NCBI GenBank assembly: GCA_023432465.1
Contig: JAEYUO010000118.1
Coordinates: 1-30,765, forward strand
Source of the DNA: Planctomycetota bacterium
GTDB taxonomy: Bacteria > Planctomycetota > Phycisphaerae > Phycisphaerales > UBA1924
Direction: 5' to 3'
DNA: 30,765 nt
Of this stretch, positions 29,349 through 30,765 are shown one piece after another. Both the position numbers and the translations under genes were made by a program. Every line of letters begins with the position of its first letter. Position 1 is the first letter of the stretch. The notes below the pieces were generated by a model. The model saw only the letters and a program-made list of their open reading frames with translations. It searched no databases and had not been told where the DNA came from.

Positions 29349-30765
29349 TCAGGGGTTGGTGGAAGTCTTGACCGGGACAACGGCGGGAGTTGCCGGGGCC
29401 ATCGTGTTGACCGCTGTGGAGTTGGCCGCGGAGTCGGGGACGCCGGCGAGGTTCATGGACTGCACGACGGTGTTGACGGTGGGGGTGTCCACTCCGACGA
29501 AGATGGGCTCGGCCTTGCCGGGTCCGTAGATGGCCCAGGTGGGGACGCCGGTGCGGCCGAGATCCTTCAGGAGCTTGGAGCCCGCGCTGTTGCGGGAGGA
29601 GCAATCGACCTCCATCAGCACGACGCCGCGTTCCTTGAAGATGGTCGCGAGTGGTTCAGGGTCGAGGATCGCGGCCTTGATCGCCTTGCAGTTGATGCAC
29701 CAGGAGGCGGTGAAGTCGAGGAAGACGGGGCGGCCGGAGTCGCGCACGGTGGCGAGGAGCTCGGGCGTGTAGTGCAGCCAGACACCCGCGGGGACCTGCC
29801 CGGACGGGCCGGAGGTTGCGAGCGCGGCCTGGCGGGCGATGTAGTCCTTTCGGTCCTGAGCGAAGCGGCCGTTGGCGAAGAGGCCGATGCCCAGGGTCAT
29901 CGCGATGGCGACCACGGGGAAGATGAGGCGAGGGATGGGGCGCTTGGTGATCTGGAAGGTGCGGACGGTCATCCAGATTCCGGCGATGGCGATGAAGAAG
30001 CCCGTGGCCCACCAGGTCATGGAGCCGGCGAGGTAGGGGTAGTCAGAGATGAGGGTCTGGATGCTGGCGGCGATAAAGAACGCCGCGGCGGCGATGAGCA
30101 GGATGCCCATGACCTGCTTGACGAGCTCGCTGGCCGGGCCGGTGCGGGGGATGAACTTCAGGAGCTGGGGGTAGGCGGAAAGGACGAGGTAGGGCGCGGC
30201 CATGCCGACACCCATGCCGATGAAGATCGTCATGACGAGGTAGGCGGGCATGGTCGCGGCGGCGGCGAGGAGGCCGCCGGCGACAAACCCGAAGCAGGGG
30301 AGGCCGAGGATGGCGGTAAGCACGCCGAAGAGGAAGGAGCCGAAGGGGCTGTCGGCCTTGGCGTCCACCATGTAGACGGCTTGCGGGAGGTTGAAGGTGA
30401 ACAGGCCCATGATGCCCAGGCCCATCAGTGCGATGATGAGGCCGATGAGCATGCAGACCCACCAGATGCCGAAGATGAACTGCGAGGGATCGAGGTGGCG
30501 GCCGATGAGCGCCATCGGGATGCCGATGACGGTCCAGAAAGCGACGACCCCGAGGGCCATCCACAGGCCGAGGACCATGGCATGCCGCCTGCTTGAGGCG
30601 TGTTGCGTCAGCGTGAGGACCTTGATGGGGATGACGGGGAGGACGCACGGGGTGAGGTTGAGGATGAAGCCGCCGATTGCGGAAGCGATCGCGACGAGCA
30701 GGAAGCTGGAGCCGAGATTGAAACCGAAGAGGGATGCGCTGCCGGCGGAGGTGGGGGGCGTGGGG
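29349..30765 (-). CDS. DsbD-like thiol:disulfide interchange protein (5' end outside window)
   Basis: Carries electrons across the membrane to periplasmic thiol proteins. The frame is open to the right edge, so the start (and probably an N-terminal periplasmic domain) is missing; the ATG at 30578 is internal. Reading from the edge: a Pro/Ser stretch, a first helix, then the conserved NLTPCVLPVIPIKVL with the first membrane-domain cysteine, several helices, GLPCFGFVAGG with the second cysteine, and further helices. The C-terminal 150 residues are a thioredoxin domain with the active site FTASWCINCKA (the equivalent DsbD site is CVAC) and a cis-Pro loop TGVPTWAIYG. A Ser/Thr/Ala/Pro-rich tail ends the protein. 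It could serve cytochrome c maturation or the many disulfides expected in exported cysteine-rich proteins such as the one at 14058. Confidence 0.9.
   Translation of the reverse strand, partial: PTPPTSAGSASLFGFNLGSSFLLVAIASAIGGFILNLTPCVLPVIPIKVLTLTQHASSRRHAMVLGLWMALGVVAFWTVIGIPMALIGRHLDPSQFIFGIWWVCMLIGLIIALMGLGIMGLFTFNLPQAVYMVDAKADSPFGSFLFGVLTAILGLPCFGFVAGGLLAAAATMPAYLVMTIFIGMGVGMAAPYLVLSAYPQLLKFIPRTGPASELVKQVMGILLIAAAAFFIAASIQTLISDYPYLAGSMTWWATGFFIAIAGIWMTVRTFQITKRPIPRLIFPVVAIAMTLGIGLFANGRFAQDRKDYIARQAALATSGPSGQVPAGVWLHYTPELLATVRDSGRPVFLDFTASWCINCKAIKAAILDPEPLATIFKERGVVLMEVDCSSRNSAGSKLLKDLGRTGVPTWAIYGPGKAEPIFVGVDTPTVNTVVQSMNLAGVPDSAANSTAVNTMAPATPAVVPVKTSTNP

Overview
The window is 30.8 kb of very GC-rich bacterial chromosome, most likely from a planctomycete of the Phycisphaerae type. 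This placement is inferred from gene content: a secreted protein ending in a GC-type dockerin-like tail, a second secreted protein with an EF-hand/dockerin-like C-terminus, a bacterial copy of topoisomerase VI subunit B, and many secreted proteins of unknown function. There is no rRNA gene, CRISPR array, complete insertion sequence or prophage. Genes are short directional groups on both strands.

Left part (1-9.3 kb). A 5'-truncated NAD-dependent DNA ligase (ligA), a CYTH-domain protein and a full-length topoisomerase VI B subunit run rightward. They are followed by a two-gene cassette of a nucleotidyltransferase and a winged-helix protein, with a well-formed promoter and an inverted repeat on its -35 box. 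This arrangement resembles a toxin-antitoxin or autoregulated module. Next comes a divergent catalase/oxyR pair; the 140-bp gap between them holds a good catalase promoter and an OxyR-like site that overlaps the oxyR start codon.

Middle part (9.3-22.4 kb). A secreted cyanophycinase-like peptidase is followed by a small secreted protein behind a perfect sigma-54 promoter consensus, a dockerin-tailed secreted protein, a 34-bp long hairpin directly downstream of a promoter-like sequence, prmC, and a seven-repeat cysteine-rich secreted protein. The pyruvate dehydrogenase genes all lie on the minus strand but are dispersed: E1-alpha at 21.2-22.4 kb, E1-beta at 17.5-18.6 kb and E2 at 15.5-16.9 kb. 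Between them lie a membrane protein of unknown function, a divergent zinc-ribbon membrane protein, a YcgL-type nucleotidyltransferase coupled to a small membrane protein, a cluster of four REP-like palindromes and a 40-residue membrane peptide gene.

Right part (22.5-30.8 kb). An S41 C-terminal processing peptidase with a strong terminator, an MFS transporter, tRNA-Arg(CCG), a pair of bacterial PH-domain proteins, a VIT1/CCC1-like membrane protein, tRNA-Gly(GCC) with its own promoter and terminator, and a DsbD-like thiol:disulfide reductase that runs off the right edge.

The most promising unexplained items are the long hairpin at 12916-13048, the nucleotidyltransferase/winged-helix cassette at 5.3-6.65 kb, the sigma-54 promoter at 11331, and the palindrome cluster at 20779-20911.
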